Positions 16,428 through 24,507 of a stretch of 31,863 nucleotides of DNA are shown piece after piece. The stretch is from Pseudomonadota bacterium. GTDB lineage: Bacteria > Pseudomonadota > Alphaproteobacteria > Rhizobiales > Beijerinckiaceae. The position numbers were made by a program, and so were the translations under genes. How positions within the stretch are numbered: the first letter of the stretch is position 1; each line of letters begins with the position of its first letter. The stretch is from assembly GCA_028876585.1 (NCBI GenBank), contig JAGWRL010000144.1, positions 1 to 31,863 of the forward strand, in the 5' to 3' direction. The notes beneath the pieces were generated by a model. It did no database searches, was not told the DNA's origin, and was given only the letters and a program-made list of their open reading frames with translations.

Positions 16428-17477
16428 ATGTCCGTATCCAACGTCTCCTCCTCCTATCTCGCCAGCGCCTTGCTTCCCGCCGTGCGCCAGGCTCAGACGC
16501 AACTCGCCACGCTTGAGGTCGAATCCTCCACCGGACAATATGCGGATCTTGGGCTGCAACTGGGAACACAGTCCGGCTATGAACTCTCTCTGAGAGCGCA
16601 AGACGATCTGCTGCAAGCCCTGACCACGGCAAACGGGATTACGCAGACCAACATGTCGACGTCGCAGACCACCTTGTCCGCCATTCTATCCAGCGCCGAC
16701 GATTCCGCGGCGAGCCTTCTCACCTACGCCTCAACAAACAACAGCAGCGCGTCGTTGCAATCGCTGGGGCAGAGCCAGTTGGGCCAGCTCATCGCGCTGG
16801 GAAATACGACTTCCAGCGGCAGTTATGTCTTTGCGGGCGCGAATTCCAGCGTCGCTCCCCTGAATGACTTCTTCTCGACGCCAACGTCGAACGCAAAATC
16901 GGCGATCGACAGTGCGTTTCAATCTTATTTCGGCTTTTCCGTCGGCGCGCCGCAAGTCGGCGGCATCACCGCGACACAGATGCAGGGCTTCCTTTCCGGA
17001 CCCTTTGCGGACCAGTTTCAAGACCCGAATTGGGGTTCCAACTGGTCCAACGCCGCAGACACCAATGTCACGTCTGAAATCTCGCCTGGAAATCGCATCG
17101 CAACTTCGACCAACACCAACACTGATGGCTTCCGACAACTCGCGCAAGGTTACGCGATGCTGAGCGAATTCGGCGGCATCGGATTGAACGCCAGCGCTGA
17201 GCAGTCGCTGGCGCGGACGGCGTCGAACACGGTCGCCAGGGGTGCCTCAGCGATCATCCAAACCCAGGCGCAGCTAGGCGAAGCGCAAACGCAGGTCACC
17301 CAGGCCAGCGACAACATGAAGAGCCAAATGTCCCTGTTGCAATCGCAGATCAGTCGCACCGACAGCGTCGATCCAGCCCAGGTGGCTACCGAGCTCACAA
17401 CACTCACCACGCAACTTCAGTCCGCCTACCAGCTAACGGCGAAGATCAACTCCCTCAGTCTGGCGCAGTATCTGTAG
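16428..17477 (+). CDS. flgL: Flagellar hook-associated protein FlgL (HAP3)
   Basis: A 349-residue second junction protein related to flagellin. It has a helical N-terminus with R-Q-A-Q-T-Q-L-A-T-L-E-V-E-S-S-T-G-Q (about residues 20-37), a flagellin-like A-L-G-N-T-T-S-S-G-S-Y-V-F-A-G motif near residues 124-138, and a helical C-terminus ending S-A-Y-Q-L-T-A-K-I-N-S-L-S-L-A-Q-Y-L. The G-x-Y-x-F-(A/S)-G motif and the position directly after flgK distinguish it from true flagellin. Confidence 0.92.
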   Translation: MSVSNVSSSYLASALLPAVRQAQTQLATLEVESSTGQYADLGLQLGTQSGYELSLRAQDDLLQALTTANGITQTNMSTSQTTLSAILSSADDSAASLLTYASTNNSSASLQSLGQSQLGQLIALGNTTSSGSYVFAGANSSVAPLNDFFSTPTSNAKSAIDSAFQSYFGFSVGAPQVGGITATQMQGFLSGPFADQFQDPNWGSNWSNAADTNVTSEISPGNRIATSTNTNTDGFRQLAQGYAMLSEFGGIGLNASAEQSLARTASNTVARGASAIIQTQAQLGEAQTQVTQASDNMKSQMSLLQSQISRTDSVDPAQVATELTTLTTQLQSAYQLTAKINSLSLAQYL

Positions 17478-17497
17478 GTTAAGAAGGGCGCTTGTCG

Positions 17498-17845
17498 ATG
17501 TATGAATTCGCCTATAACGAGATCGTGGAGGAATCTTCACGCTCCATGCGCGCCCAGGAGGCGCGCGCGCTCGACCGCGTGATTGCGATGTTGCACGAAG
17601 CTCAATCAAACGGGGCGCGGTCGCGACAGGGCGTCAACGCCCTGTACCAACTCAGGACGCTCTGGACAGTCTTTCTCGACGATCTTAACGGATCGGAGAA
17701 CGCGCTGCCTGACACTTTGCGCGCCCGGCTGATCTCGATTGGCATCTGGGTGATCAAGGAGATCGAGCGGCTTCGCAATGGCGAGGTCACCGATATGGCG
17801 CCGCTGATCGAGATCAATCAGATCATTCGCGACGGTTTGAACTGA
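17498..17845 (+). CDS. flaF: Flagellin biosynthesis regulator FlaF
   Basis: A 115-residue protein that in Caulobacter and rhizobia promotes flagellin synthesis or secretion and works opposite FlbT. It opens M-Y-E-F-A-Y-N-E-I-V and has a conserved core with Y-Q-L-R-T-L-W-T-V-F-L-D-D-L and S-I-G-I-W-V-I-K-E-I-E-R-L. The ATG at 17498 was chosen because GAAGGG lies nine bases before it; a TTG two codons upstream is too close to that site. Seven bases separate it from flbT. No flagellin gene is in the window. Confidence 0.92.
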   Translation: MYEFAYNEIVEESSRSMRAQEARALDRVIAMLHEAQSNGARSRQGVNALYQLRTLWTVFLDDLNGSENALPDTLRARLISIGIWVIKEIERLRNGEVTDMAPLIEINQIIRDGLN

Positions 17846-17852
17846 GGTTGAC

Positions 17853-18263
17853 ATGAACATAACGCTGAGAGCTGGCGAACGCATATATATCAACGGCGCC
17901 GTGCTTCGGGTGGACCGCAAGGCGACGCTCGAACTGATGAACGACGCGACCTTCCTGCTGGAGACACATGTCATGCAGGCGCAGGACGCGACCACACCGC
18001 TGCGGCAGATCTACTTTGTCGTGCAAGTGATGTTGATGGACCCCGCTTCGGCGCGCGCCACGACGCAGCTTGCCGCCTCGTTGATCGCCAAGGCGCAAGA
18101 GGCTTTTGACTCCGCGCAAATCCGGCGCGGCCTCGAGAGCGTGTCTGACTTCATCGGCCGCACGCGCTACTTTGAGGCGATGAAGGCGCTGCGGGTGATG
18201 TATCCGCTGGAGCAGGCGGAGATGTTTCCCGCCGGCGACGCCCACACTTCCCATGCAGCCTGA
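17853..18263 (+). CDS. flbT: Flagellin expression repressor FlbT
   Basis: A 136-residue protein. In Caulobacter FlbT acts after transcription to destabilise flagellin mRNA. The start fits the family: L-R-A-G-E-R-I-Y-I-N-G-A-V-L-R-V near residues 4-19, then F-L-L-E-T-H-V-M-Q-A near 44 and Q-I-Y-F-V-V-Q near 60. It sits between flaF and flgD, as in other Hyphomicrobiales. No strong ribosome binding site is visible in the seven-base gap after flaF, apart from GAGG over the flaF stop. Confidence 0.93.
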   Translation: MNITLRAGERIYINGAVLRVDRKATLELMNDATFLLETHVMQAQDATTPLRQIYFVVQVMLMDPASARATTQLAASLIAKAQEAFDSAQIRRGLESVSDFIGRTRYFEAMKALRVMYPLEQAEMFPAGDAHTSHAA

Positions 18264-18273
18264 GGCGTGAGCG

Positions 18274-18690
18274 ATGACGTCCCCAATATCTCCCATTTCG
18301 ACGCCCTCGACGACCACCGGCGCGGCTTCGACCTCGCAGGCGGCGGGCGCGGTCACCAATGCGCTGAGCTACAACGATTTCATCACGTTGCTGATGACGG
18401 AACTGCGGCATCAAGACCCAACCCAGCCGATGGATCCGACGGCGATGGTGTCGCAGCTCGCCACCGTGTCGCAGGTTGGCCAGTCGGTGCTGACCAACCA
18501 GAAGCTGACCTCGATGTTGACCACGTCGGCGCTGACCCAGGCTGAAATGATGATCGGGCAGACCGTCACCTCGACCGATGGCCAAACCTCCGGCGTCGTC
18601 GGCTCTGTCACCGTTTCGAGTTCGGGAACCACGGCGACGCTGACCAACGGCGCGACGATCCCGCTCGGCACGGGCGCGACCGTCCAGTGA
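18274..18690 (+). CDS. flgD: Flagellar hook capping protein FlgD (short form)
   Basis: A 138-residue hook assembly scaffold. The conserved N-terminal region is F-I-T-L-L-M-T-E-L-R-H-Q-D-P-T-Q-P-M-D (about residues 36-54), followed by Q-L-A-T-V-S-Q-V and later I-G-Q-T-V near residue 92. It lacks most of the C-terminal Tudor and fibronectin-like part of the enterobacterial protein. A short FlgD is common in this order. The stop overlaps the GTG of fliQ by four bases. Confidence 0.92.
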   Translation: MTSPISPISTPSTTTGAASTSQAAGAVTNALSYNDFITLLMTELRHQDPTQPMDPTAMVSQLATVSQVGQSVLTNQKLTSMLTTSALTQAEMMIGQTVTSTDGQTSGVVGSVTVSSSGTTATLTNGATIPLGTGATVQ

Positions 18691-18959
18691 CCGAGGGCGA
18701 TGTCCTCGATCTGGTGCAGATGGCGATCTGGATGGTGATTGTCGGCGCCGGGCCGGTGGTGATGGCGTCGATGGTGGTCGGGGTCGCGATCGCGCTGTTG
18801 CAGGCGTTGACGCAGGTGCAAGAGATGACGCTGACCTTCGTGCCGAAGATGGTGGTCGTGTTCATCGTCTTCAGCCTGACGGCTTCGTTCATGGGCGCGC
18901 AGTTCTATGTGTTCACTGAACGCGTCTACGCGCATATCGAACACGGCTACGACAGATGA
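18687..18959 (+). CDS. fliQ: Flagellar export gate protein FliQ
   Basis: A 90-residue protein with two membrane segments, at about residues 14-38 and 50-75, the usual FliQ size and topology. Conserved pieces are V-G-A-G-P-V-V-M-A-S-M-V-V-G-V-A and L-L-Q-A-L-T-Q-V-Q-E-M-T-L-T-F-V-P-K. The start is a GTG that overlaps the flgD stop. FliP, FliQ and FliR together form the export gate core. A 71-base gap follows before flhA. Confidence 0.95.
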   Translation: MTEGDVLDLVQMAIWMVIVGAGPVVMASMVVGVAIALLQALTQVQEMTLTFVPKMVVVFIVFSLTASFMGAQFYVFTERVYAHIEHGYDR

Positions 18960-19030
18960 GCATCACGCGATAGCTTCGCGCAAGCGGCGTGCCCGATCCT
19001 GGCGCGACAGCGTCCTTGGGGAGTCCGCCT

Positions 19031-21115
19031 TTGTCGATGACGTCGGTTCCGGCCAATTCCGCCTCACGCGGAGGCTCCGACATCGGCTTCGCCATCGGCA
19101 TCGTGATGGTGCTGTGCCTGTTCTTTCTGCCCGTTCCCTCGGTGCTGATCGACTTTGGGCTGGCGCTGTCGATCGCGCTCTCCGTGCTCATCCTGATGGT
19201 GTCGCTCTGGATTCAGAAACCGCTGGAATTCTCGGCGTTTCCGACCGTACTGCTGGTCGCCACCGTGCTGCGGCTGGCGCTCAACATTTCCACGACACGG
19301 CTTATTCTCGCGCACGGCAGCAACGGCTCGACGGCGGCGGGCTATATCATCGCCGGCTTCGCGCAGCTGGTGATGGGCGGCGACTTCGTCATCGGCATCA
19401 TAGTCTTTCTCATCCTCGTCACCATCAACTTTCTCGTCATCACCAAGGGCGCGACGCGTATCGCGGAGGTGGGCGCGCGCTTCACGCTTGACGCCATTCC
19501 CGGCAAACAGATGGCGATCGACGCCGATCTGTCCGCCGGCTTGATTGACGAGAAGATCGCGCAGCAGCGCCGGCGCGAACTCGAGGAGGAGAGCGCCTTC
19601 TTCGGTTCGATGGACGGCGCCTCCAAATTCGTGCGCGGCGACGCGATCGCCGGCATCATCATTCTTGGCGTCAATATCTTTGGCGGCATCGTGATCGGCG
19701 TCACCCGCCACAGCATGTCGCTGTCGGCGGCGGCGGACGTGTTCACCAAACTGTCGGTCGGCGACGGTCTGGTGTCGCAAATCCCGGCGCTGATCATTTC
19801 GCTCGCCGCCGGCTTGCTGGTTGCCAAGGGCGGCGCGCGCGGATCGACGGAAAAGGCGGTGTTCGGCCAGCTCGGCTATTATCCGACTGCGCTGTTCATG
19901 TCGGCTTCGCTGATGGTGATCCTGGGCGTCATCCCCGGCCTGCCGCTGTTGCCGTTCGCAGCCCTTGGCGGGTTGCTGGCGTTCGTCGGCGTGGCGATCC
20001 CGGCGCAGGCGCGCAAGCGTCAGGCGGTCGAGACGGCTGCGCTGGCGGCGCAGGAGGAGCGCACCCGCACGGAGGCGCGCGCGTCAATCAAGGAGCAGTT
20101 GAAGCCGGTCGAGGTCGAGCTGTGCTTCTCCAAGGAGCTGGCGGCGACCTTGCTGTCGCAGCACGGCGAGATCGCCAATCGCGTGGCGAAGATGCGGCGC
20201 AAGTTCGCGCGCGAATATGGCTTCGTGGTGCCGGAGATCCGGCTCACCGACGAGATCAACGCGCCGCCGAAGACTTATCAGATCCGATTGCACGGCACGG
20301 TGGCGGCGACGCAGGAATTGCGGGTGCACGACATGCTGGTCGTCATCGGCGACGGCCGCAAACCCTCGACGCCGGGCGACGAGGTGCGCGAGCCCGCCTT
20401 CGGCATGAAGGCGATGTGGATTCCCGAATCGCTCGCCGCCGACGCGCGGCGCGAGGGTTTCCGGCCTATCGACCCGACATCGGTGATGCTGACGCATCTG
20501 TCGGAGACGATCCACAACAATCTGGCGCGCCTGCTCTCCTACAAGGACATGCGCGGGCTGCTCGATCGGTTGGAGCCGGAATACAAGCGGCTGCTCGACG
20601 ACATCTGCCCGGCGCAGATTTCGCATTCCGGCCTGCTCGCCGTGTTCAAGCTGTTGTTGTCGGAGCGGGTGTCGATACGCAACATCAACCTCATTCTGGA
20701 GGCGATCGCGGAGATTGCGCCGCATATCCGGCGGCCGGAGCAGATCGTCGAGCATGTGCGGGTGCGCATCTCGCAGCAGATTTGCGGCGCGATCCTGGAT
20801 CAGGGCGTGCTGAAGGTGCTGCGGCTCGGCAATCGCTGGGACATGGTGTTTCATCAGAGCCTGAAGCGCGACGCCAAGGGCGAGGTGGCGGAGTTCGACA
20901 TCGACCCGCGCCTGATGGAGGAGTTCGCGACCCAGGTTTCGGCGGCGATCCGTAAGCGGCTGGAGGAAAAGCATGTCTTCGCCGTGGTGACGACCGCCGA
21001 GACCAGACCGTTCGTGCGCATGATCATCGAGCGCATGTTCCCGACCCTGCCGGTGCTCAGCCAGCTCGAAATCGCCCGCGGCGTTGAGGTGCGTTCGCTC
21101 GGCGTGGTCGCCTGA
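19031..21115 (+). CDS. flhA: Flagellar export apparatus protein FlhA
   Basis: A roughly 694-residue membrane protein that forms the export ring and docks export cargo. Several membrane segments occupy the first half. The FHIPEP-family signature [14 protein letters not shown] is clear (about residues 80-93 from the chosen start), followed by a large cytoplasmic domain. The start is uncertain. TTG at 19031 has GGGGAG seven bases upstream and is preferred; ATG at 19037 is thirteen bases from the same site, and an in-frame GTG lies at 18989. fliR begins directly after its stop. Confidence 0.95.
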   Translation: MSMTSVPANSASRGGSDIGFAIGIVMVLCLFFLPVPSVLIDFGLALSIALSVLILMVSLWIQKPLEFSAFPTVLLVATVLRLALNISTTRLILAHGSNGSTAAGYIIAGFAQLVMGGDFVIGIIVFLILVTINFLVITKGATRIAEVGARFTLDAIPGKQMAIDADLSAGLIDEKIAQQRRRELEEESAFFGSMDGASKFVRGDAIAGIIILGVNIFGGIVIGVTRHSMSLSAAADVFTKLSVGDGLVSQIPALIISLAAGLLVAKGGARGSTEKAVFGQLGYYPTALFMSASLMVILGVIPGLPLLPFAALGGLLAFVGVAIPAQARKRQAVETAALAAQEERTRTEARASIKEQLKPVEVELCFSKELAATLLSQHGEIANRVAKMRRKFAREYGFVVPEIRLTDEINAPPKTYQIRLHGTVAATQELRVHDMLVVIGDGRKPSTPGDEVREPAFGMKAMWIPESLAADARREGFRPIDPTSVMLTHLSETIHNNLARLLSYKDMRGLLDRLEPEYKRLLDDICPAQISHSGLLAVFKLLLSERVSIRNINLILEAIAEIAPHIRRPEQIVEHVRVRISQQICGAILDQGVLKVLRLGNRWDMVFHQSLKRDAKGEVAEFDIDPRLMEEFATQVSAAIRKRLEEKHVFAVVTTAETRPFVRMIIERMFPTLPVLSQLEIARGVEVRSLGVVA

Positions 21116-21859
21116 ATGGCGGCCGCCGAGTTCATTTTCGTGGTGTTCTTGTTGTTCTGCCGCATCGGCGCTTGCCTGATGATCGCGCCCGGCGTCGGCA
21201 ATACGCAAATTCCGATGCAGATCCGGCTGTTTGTCGCCATCGCGGTGACGCTGGCGCTGGCGCCGATGTTGTTGGGTCAGGCCAAGGTCGAGGGCCTCGA
21301 TCCGATTGCGATGACGCGTTACGTCGTGTTTGAATTGCTGGTGGGCGCGCTGATCGGCACGCTGGCGCGGCTATTCTTCTCGGCGCTCGAAACGCTGGCG
21401 TTCGCGGCGGCGACAATGCTGGGGCTGGCCAATCCGTTCGGCGTCGAGGTCGATCATAACCAGCAACTGCCGCCGCTGGCGACGTTGCTGTCGCTCGGCG
21501 CGACGGCGCTGATTTTCGTGGCGGATTTTCATTGGCAGATCGTGATTGCGATCCTGGATTCCTACCGCGCCTTGCCGTTCGGCGGTGCGTTCGAGGCGCG
21601 GCGGTCGTTAGCCGACATCGGCGGCGTGCTGGGTCAATCGTTTTTGATCGCCGCCCGCGTCGCCTCGCCGTTCTTCCTCTATTCGGTCGTGGTCAACTTC
21701 GCCTTCGCGCTGATCAACCGGGTCACGCCGTCGATTGCGATCTTCTTCATCGCGCCGCCGTTCATCGCGGCGGGCGGGTTGGTGATGCTCTATTTCGCCA
21801 TACGGGGCCAGATCGGCGAGTTCATGGCCGCGTTTTCGCAATGGTTGGGATCGGGTTGA
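21116..21859 (+). CDS. fliR: Flagellar export gate protein FliR
   Basis: A 247-residue multi-pass inner-membrane protein, the third member of the FliPQR gate. Family features include F-V-V-F-L-L-F-C-R-I-G-A-C-L-M-I-A-P-G near residues 8-26 and I-P-M-Q-I-R-L-F-V-A near residue 31. Toward the end, N-F-A-F-A-L-I-N-R-V-T-P-S-I-A-I-F-F-I is typical. It begins directly after the flhA stop with no visible ribosome binding site of its own, so it probably depends on ribosomes finishing flhA. Confidence 0.94.
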   Translation: MAAAEFIFVVFLLFCRIGACLMIAPGVGNTQIPMQIRLFVAIAVTLALAPMLLGQAKVEGLDPIAMTRYVVFELLVGALIGTLARLFFSALETLAFAAATMLGLANPFGVEVDHNQQLPPLATLLSLGATALIFVADFHWQIVIAILDSYRALPFGGAFEARRSLADIGGVLGQSFLIAARVASPFFLYSVVVNFAFALINRVTPSIAIFFIAPPFIAAGGLVMLYFAIRGQIGEFMAAFSQWLGSG

Positions 21860-21871
21860 GGGGAGCTTGGC

Positions 21872-22273
21872 GTGCGGCAAAAAATTGAGCGGTTGCGACG
21901 GATCGAGCGGCTGCGCAAGCAGATGCACGAGATGTCGACCTGGCGGCTGGCGGTGGTCGCGCATGAGCGCGAGAAGCTGACGGCCTCGCACGCGGCGATG
22001 CTTGAGGCGCTCGGCGAAGGGTTGATGGCGTTCGGGCCGGTGGCGATGGCGGGCACGCGGCGGGTGCGCGCGATCGAATTGGAACTGAAAGTGGCCGATG
22101 GGGTCGAGAGAGATCTGGAGGCGCGCGTGCTCGAAGCCGGGCGGCTCGCCAAACTCGCCGACCGCAGTCTCGACGCGGCGCGCGACGCATGGCGCGAAAA
22201 GGCCGAGCGCGTCAGCTTGCAGGAGCTGATCGACGCCTCGATCGCCAGCGACACAGCCTCGCGCAAGCGATGA
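21872..22273 (+). CDS. Coiled-coil protein, possible FliJ-type export chaperone
   Basis: A 133-residue, highly charged protein, almost wholly helical by inspection. Long runs of E, R, K, A and L have no helix breakers except around G-P-V-A-M-A-G near residue 55, giving a two-helix hairpin pattern. FliJ proteins have the same size and antiparallel coiled-coil design, and fliJ is otherwise absent from this cluster. The sequence itself carries no diagnostic motif, so the call rests on form and location. The start is GTG at 21872, with GGGGAG six bases upstream, twelve bases after fliR. Confidence 0.55.
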   Translation: MRQKIERLRRIERLRKQMHEMSTWRLAVVAHEREKLTASHAAMLEALGEGLMAFGPVAMAGTRRVRAIELELKVADGVERDLEARVLEAGRLAKLADRSLDAARDAWREKAERVSLQELIDASIASDTASRKR

Positions 22274-22313
22274 GCCGGAGACTGGCGGCCATTCGCTCCG
22301 CGAGCATGAAGTC

Positions 22314-22868
22314 ATGAGTCTGGCGCCGCCCACCGATATCGTTCTCGAAGTCGCGCGCGCCGCCGATCCCGCCCGCGCCGCCGCCGTCACCGACCGGCTC
22401 AAGGCGCTGGCGCGGCAGGGCGCCGGCTCGCCGCAGGATTTCGCCAGCGCGCTGAACGCCGTGGCCGCCCCGACAGGCGTGCCGCCGCCGCCGCCCGCCG
22501 CGCCGGTCTCGCGCGCGAAAACGGCGGCGACCAAGTTGGAATCGGTGATCTTGAGCCAGTTCGTCCAGGAAATGCTGCCGAAGGACGCGCAAAGCGTGTT
22601 TGGGCAGGGCTACGCCGGCGACATGTGGCGCTCGATGCTGGCCGAGCGCGTCGCCGACCAGATGGCGGCGTCCGGCCGCATCGGCATCGCCTCGCGCCTG
22701 TTCGCCAACAAGGCGCTGTCGAGCAGCGCGCAATTGCTGGCGCCCGACAAGGGGCGCGGGCTCAATCAAGCCCAGGTCACCGAGACCAGCGCCAATCCGC
22801 TGTCGGCGGCCAGCGGCGCCGAGATCGAGCGCGGCGGCGTGCTATTCGCGCGGACCCCGTCGATATGA
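22314..22868 (+). CDS. Rod-binding protein, FlgJ N-domain / CheL type
   Basis: A 184-residue protein. The first 65 residues are variable and include a proline run. Residues about 70-122 form the FlgJ-type rod-binding domain: L-E-S-V-I-L-S-Q-F-V-Q-E-M-L, then F-G-Q-G-Y-A-G-D-M-W-R-S-M-L-A-E and M-A-A-S-G-R-I-G-I-A. No muramidase domain follows, as in the alphaproteobacterial single-domain proteins called CheL or FlgJ. It probably caps or chaperones rod assembly in the periplasm. The stop overlaps the next gene by four bases. Confidence 0.85.
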   Translation: MSLAPPTDIVLEVARAADPARAAAVTDRLKALARQGAGSPQDFASALNAVAAPTGVPPPPPAAPVSRAKTAATKLESVILSQFVQEMLPKDAQSVFGQGYAGDMWRSMLAERVADQMAASGRIGIASRLFANKALSSSAQLLAPDKGRGLNQAQVTETSANPLSAASGAEIERGGVLFARTPSI

Positions 22869-23248
22869 ACGCACGTTCGCCCAAGAGCGACGTCAGCACG
22901 CTTCCCTTCGTGCTCACCGCCGTCGAGCGGTTGACCGAGGCGGTCGAGAACGAGACGCGCGATCTCGGCGGCGCCGGGCCGGTCGATTACCGCGCCCATA
23001 GCCAACGCAAAAGTCAGGGCCTGATGGAGCTGAGCCGGCTCGAACCGACATTGCTCAGCGTGCGCGGCCACCCGCAGATGCGCGCCGCGCTGACCGACCT
23101 GCTCGCCAAGCTCGACGCCAACCAGCGCCTGCTGAACGCCAAGCTGCAAGCCGCCCGCACCGTGGCGGAGGTGGTGGCGCGCGCGATCAGCGACGGGCAG
23201 TCCGACGGCACCTATTCCGATCAGGTCTGGCTGGAGAACCGGCGGTGA
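22865..23248 (+). CDS. FlgN-like putative flagellar export chaperone
   Basis: A 127-residue, mostly helical, cytoplasmic-looking protein. The second half has L-L-A-K-L-D-A-N-Q-R-L-L-N-A-K-L-Q-A-A-R followed by a polar tail, S-D-G-T-Y-S. This resembles the N-x-x-L-L-x-A-x-L-x-A-x-R helix of FlgN proteins, the chaperones for FlgK and FlgL. FlbY of Caulobacter is a similar alternative name. The assignment is by pattern and by its place beside the rod-binding gene, and is moderate. It overlaps its neighbours on both sides by four bases, so it belongs to the operon. Confidence 0.55.
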   Translation: MNARSPKSDVSTLPFVLTAVERLTEAVENETRDLGGAGPVDYRAHSQRKSQGLMELSRLEPTLLSVRGHPQMRAALTDLLAKLDANQRLLNAKLQAARTVAEVVARAISDGQSDGTYSDQVWLENRR

Positions 23249-23709
23249 TCAAATCTCTGTTCATCGCGGTCTGGTGCTGCCTCGTCATGCTCGGCGCGAG
23301 CTTCGCGGCCAATTACGTCGCCAAGATGAAGTCGACCAAGCCGGGCGAGGCCGCCCTGGCCGCCGCGTTCGAGACCCGCAAGAGCCGCGAACTCAGCGTG
23401 CCGATCATCCGCGACGGCGCGGTGAAGGGCTATGTGGTCGTCCAGCTCAACTATATCGTCGATCTCGAAGCCGCCAAAAAATTGCAGGCCCCGCCCGAGG
23501 CCTATGTCGTCGATGAGACGTTCCAATATATCTACGGCGACGACAAGATCGACTTCGCCCATCTCGACAAGCTCGATCTCGGCAAGATGACCGAGGCGCT
23601 GATTCAGCGGGTCAACACGCGGCTGCGCTCCAACGTCATCACCGATATGGGCGTGATCGAATGCAACTTCCTCATCAACAGCGAGGGAACGCCCAAGGGC
23701 AAGACTTAA
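23245..23709 (+). CDS. Membrane-anchored FliL-like protein of unknown role
   Basis: A 154-residue protein with a GTG start overlapping the previous stop (GTGA). An N-terminal membrane segment spans about residues 3-23, with the rest outside the cytoplasm. By eye the C-terminal part follows the FliL of this cluster. Shared features are a beta strand ending V-D or F-D, a D-E pair, an acidic linker, then L-x-x-R-x-x-x-R-S-N and I/V-T-D before a final strand. I read it as a distant FliL-family paralogue; this is my inference, not a recognised named gene. It closes the flagellar block. Its TAA overlaps the stop of the convergent acyltransferase gene within a shared TTAA. Confidence 0.6.
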   Translation: MIKSLFIAVWCCLVMLGASFAANYVAKMKSTKPGEAALAAAFETRKSRELSVPIIRDGAVKGYVVVQLNYIVDLEAAKKLQAPPEAYVVDETFQYIYGDDKIDFAHLDKLDLGKMTEALIQRVNTRLRSNVITDMGVIECNFLINSEGTPKGKT

Positions 23710-24497
23710 GCCGGCGCCAGCGCGGGAGCCGCGCCCAACGCCCGCTCGACCCAGCGCCCGGCGCGGCGCGACAACGCTATGCTCGGTTGTTCGACCGTCA
23801 GGCAAAGGACCTGCGCGACAGCGAGGCTGGCGGGAATGGCGAGATAGAGCCACAGCCCCGGCGCCTGGAATTTCAACACCGCCATCGTCAGCACATGCGA
23901 GAGATAGAGGCTGTAGGAAATGCGCCCCAGCCATTGCGCCGGCGCGCTTTCCAGCGCGCGCGAGGTCATCGCGCGGCTGCTGAGGTGGCTGCCGATGATG
24001 AAGAAGGCGCCGTAATAGAGATCCTTGCTCCAGACCTGCGCCAGCAGCAGCGCCGCCACCGCCGCCAGCGTCGCCGCCTGCCGGCGGCCGATCCAGATGA
24101 TCAGCGGCATGAACGGCATCGCCCAGGCTTCGACGAACAGCGACCATGTGACCGGGTCCTGCGGCGCCTGCCGGTTGATCCCCATCAGCGGCTGCCAGAG
24201 GTAGTTCGACCACGGCGCCGGGTTCATCGACAGCCAGCCGCCGAACGCCAGACACAGCGCGAACAGCGGCCACAGCCGGACGAACCGGCGCACGAGAAAG
24301 CCGAGATAGCGCCCGCGCCAGCCGCGCGTCAGAACGTAGCCGGAGATGACGAAGAACGCCATCACGCAGATATTGGCGAGGCCGATATAGCGCCCATCGC
24401 CCGCCGCATTGACGAAATGGGCGAACATCACAAAGGCGGCGAGCACGCCGCGCAAGCCATCGACGCCAGCGACCCGCGCCGGCCCCTCCGCAGACAT
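23706..24497 (-). CDS. Short acyltransferase-3 family membrane protein
   Basis: A 263-residue integral membrane protein with the acyltransferase-3 (OafA/YrhL) start V-D-G-L-R-G-V-L-A-A-F-V-M-F-A-H-F, which holds the catalytic-type histidine near residue 27. R-R-F-V-R-L-W-P is near residue 70, a W-S-L-F-V-E segment near 119 and a closing V-E-Q-P-S near 240. These proteins acylate cell-surface sugars using periplasm-facing helices. Members are usually 330-400 residues, so this one is short by about a quarter while keeping both ends. The gene follows a 33-base palindrome and has only a weak AAGGG close to its ATG. Confidence 0.8.
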   Translation of the reverse strand: MSAEGPARVAGVDGLRGVLAAFVMFAHFVNAAGDGRYIGLANICVMAFFVISGYVLTRGWRGRYLGFLVRRFVRLWPLFALCLAFGGWLSMNPAPWSNYLWQPLMGINRQAPQDPVTWSLFVEAWAMPFMPLIIWIGRRQAATLAAVAALLLAQVWSKDLYYGAFFIIGSHLSSRAMTSRALESAPAQWLGRISYSLYLSHVLTMAVLKFQAPGLWLYLAIPASLAVAQVLCLTVEQPSIALSRRAGRWVERALGAAPALAPA

Positions 24498-24507
24498 GCC
24501 CTTGACC

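Noticed and set aside
13656..17477. Ser/Thr/Ala/Asn-rich repeats in flgE, flgK and flgL as possible repeat elements
   Set aside because: The low complexity is in the proteins and normal for hook and junction proteins; no repeated DNA unit was found.
17492..17497. TTG two codons upstream of flaF as its start
   Set aside because: It is only three bases from the GAAGGG ribosome binding site; the ATG at 17498 is better spaced and matches the family N-terminus.
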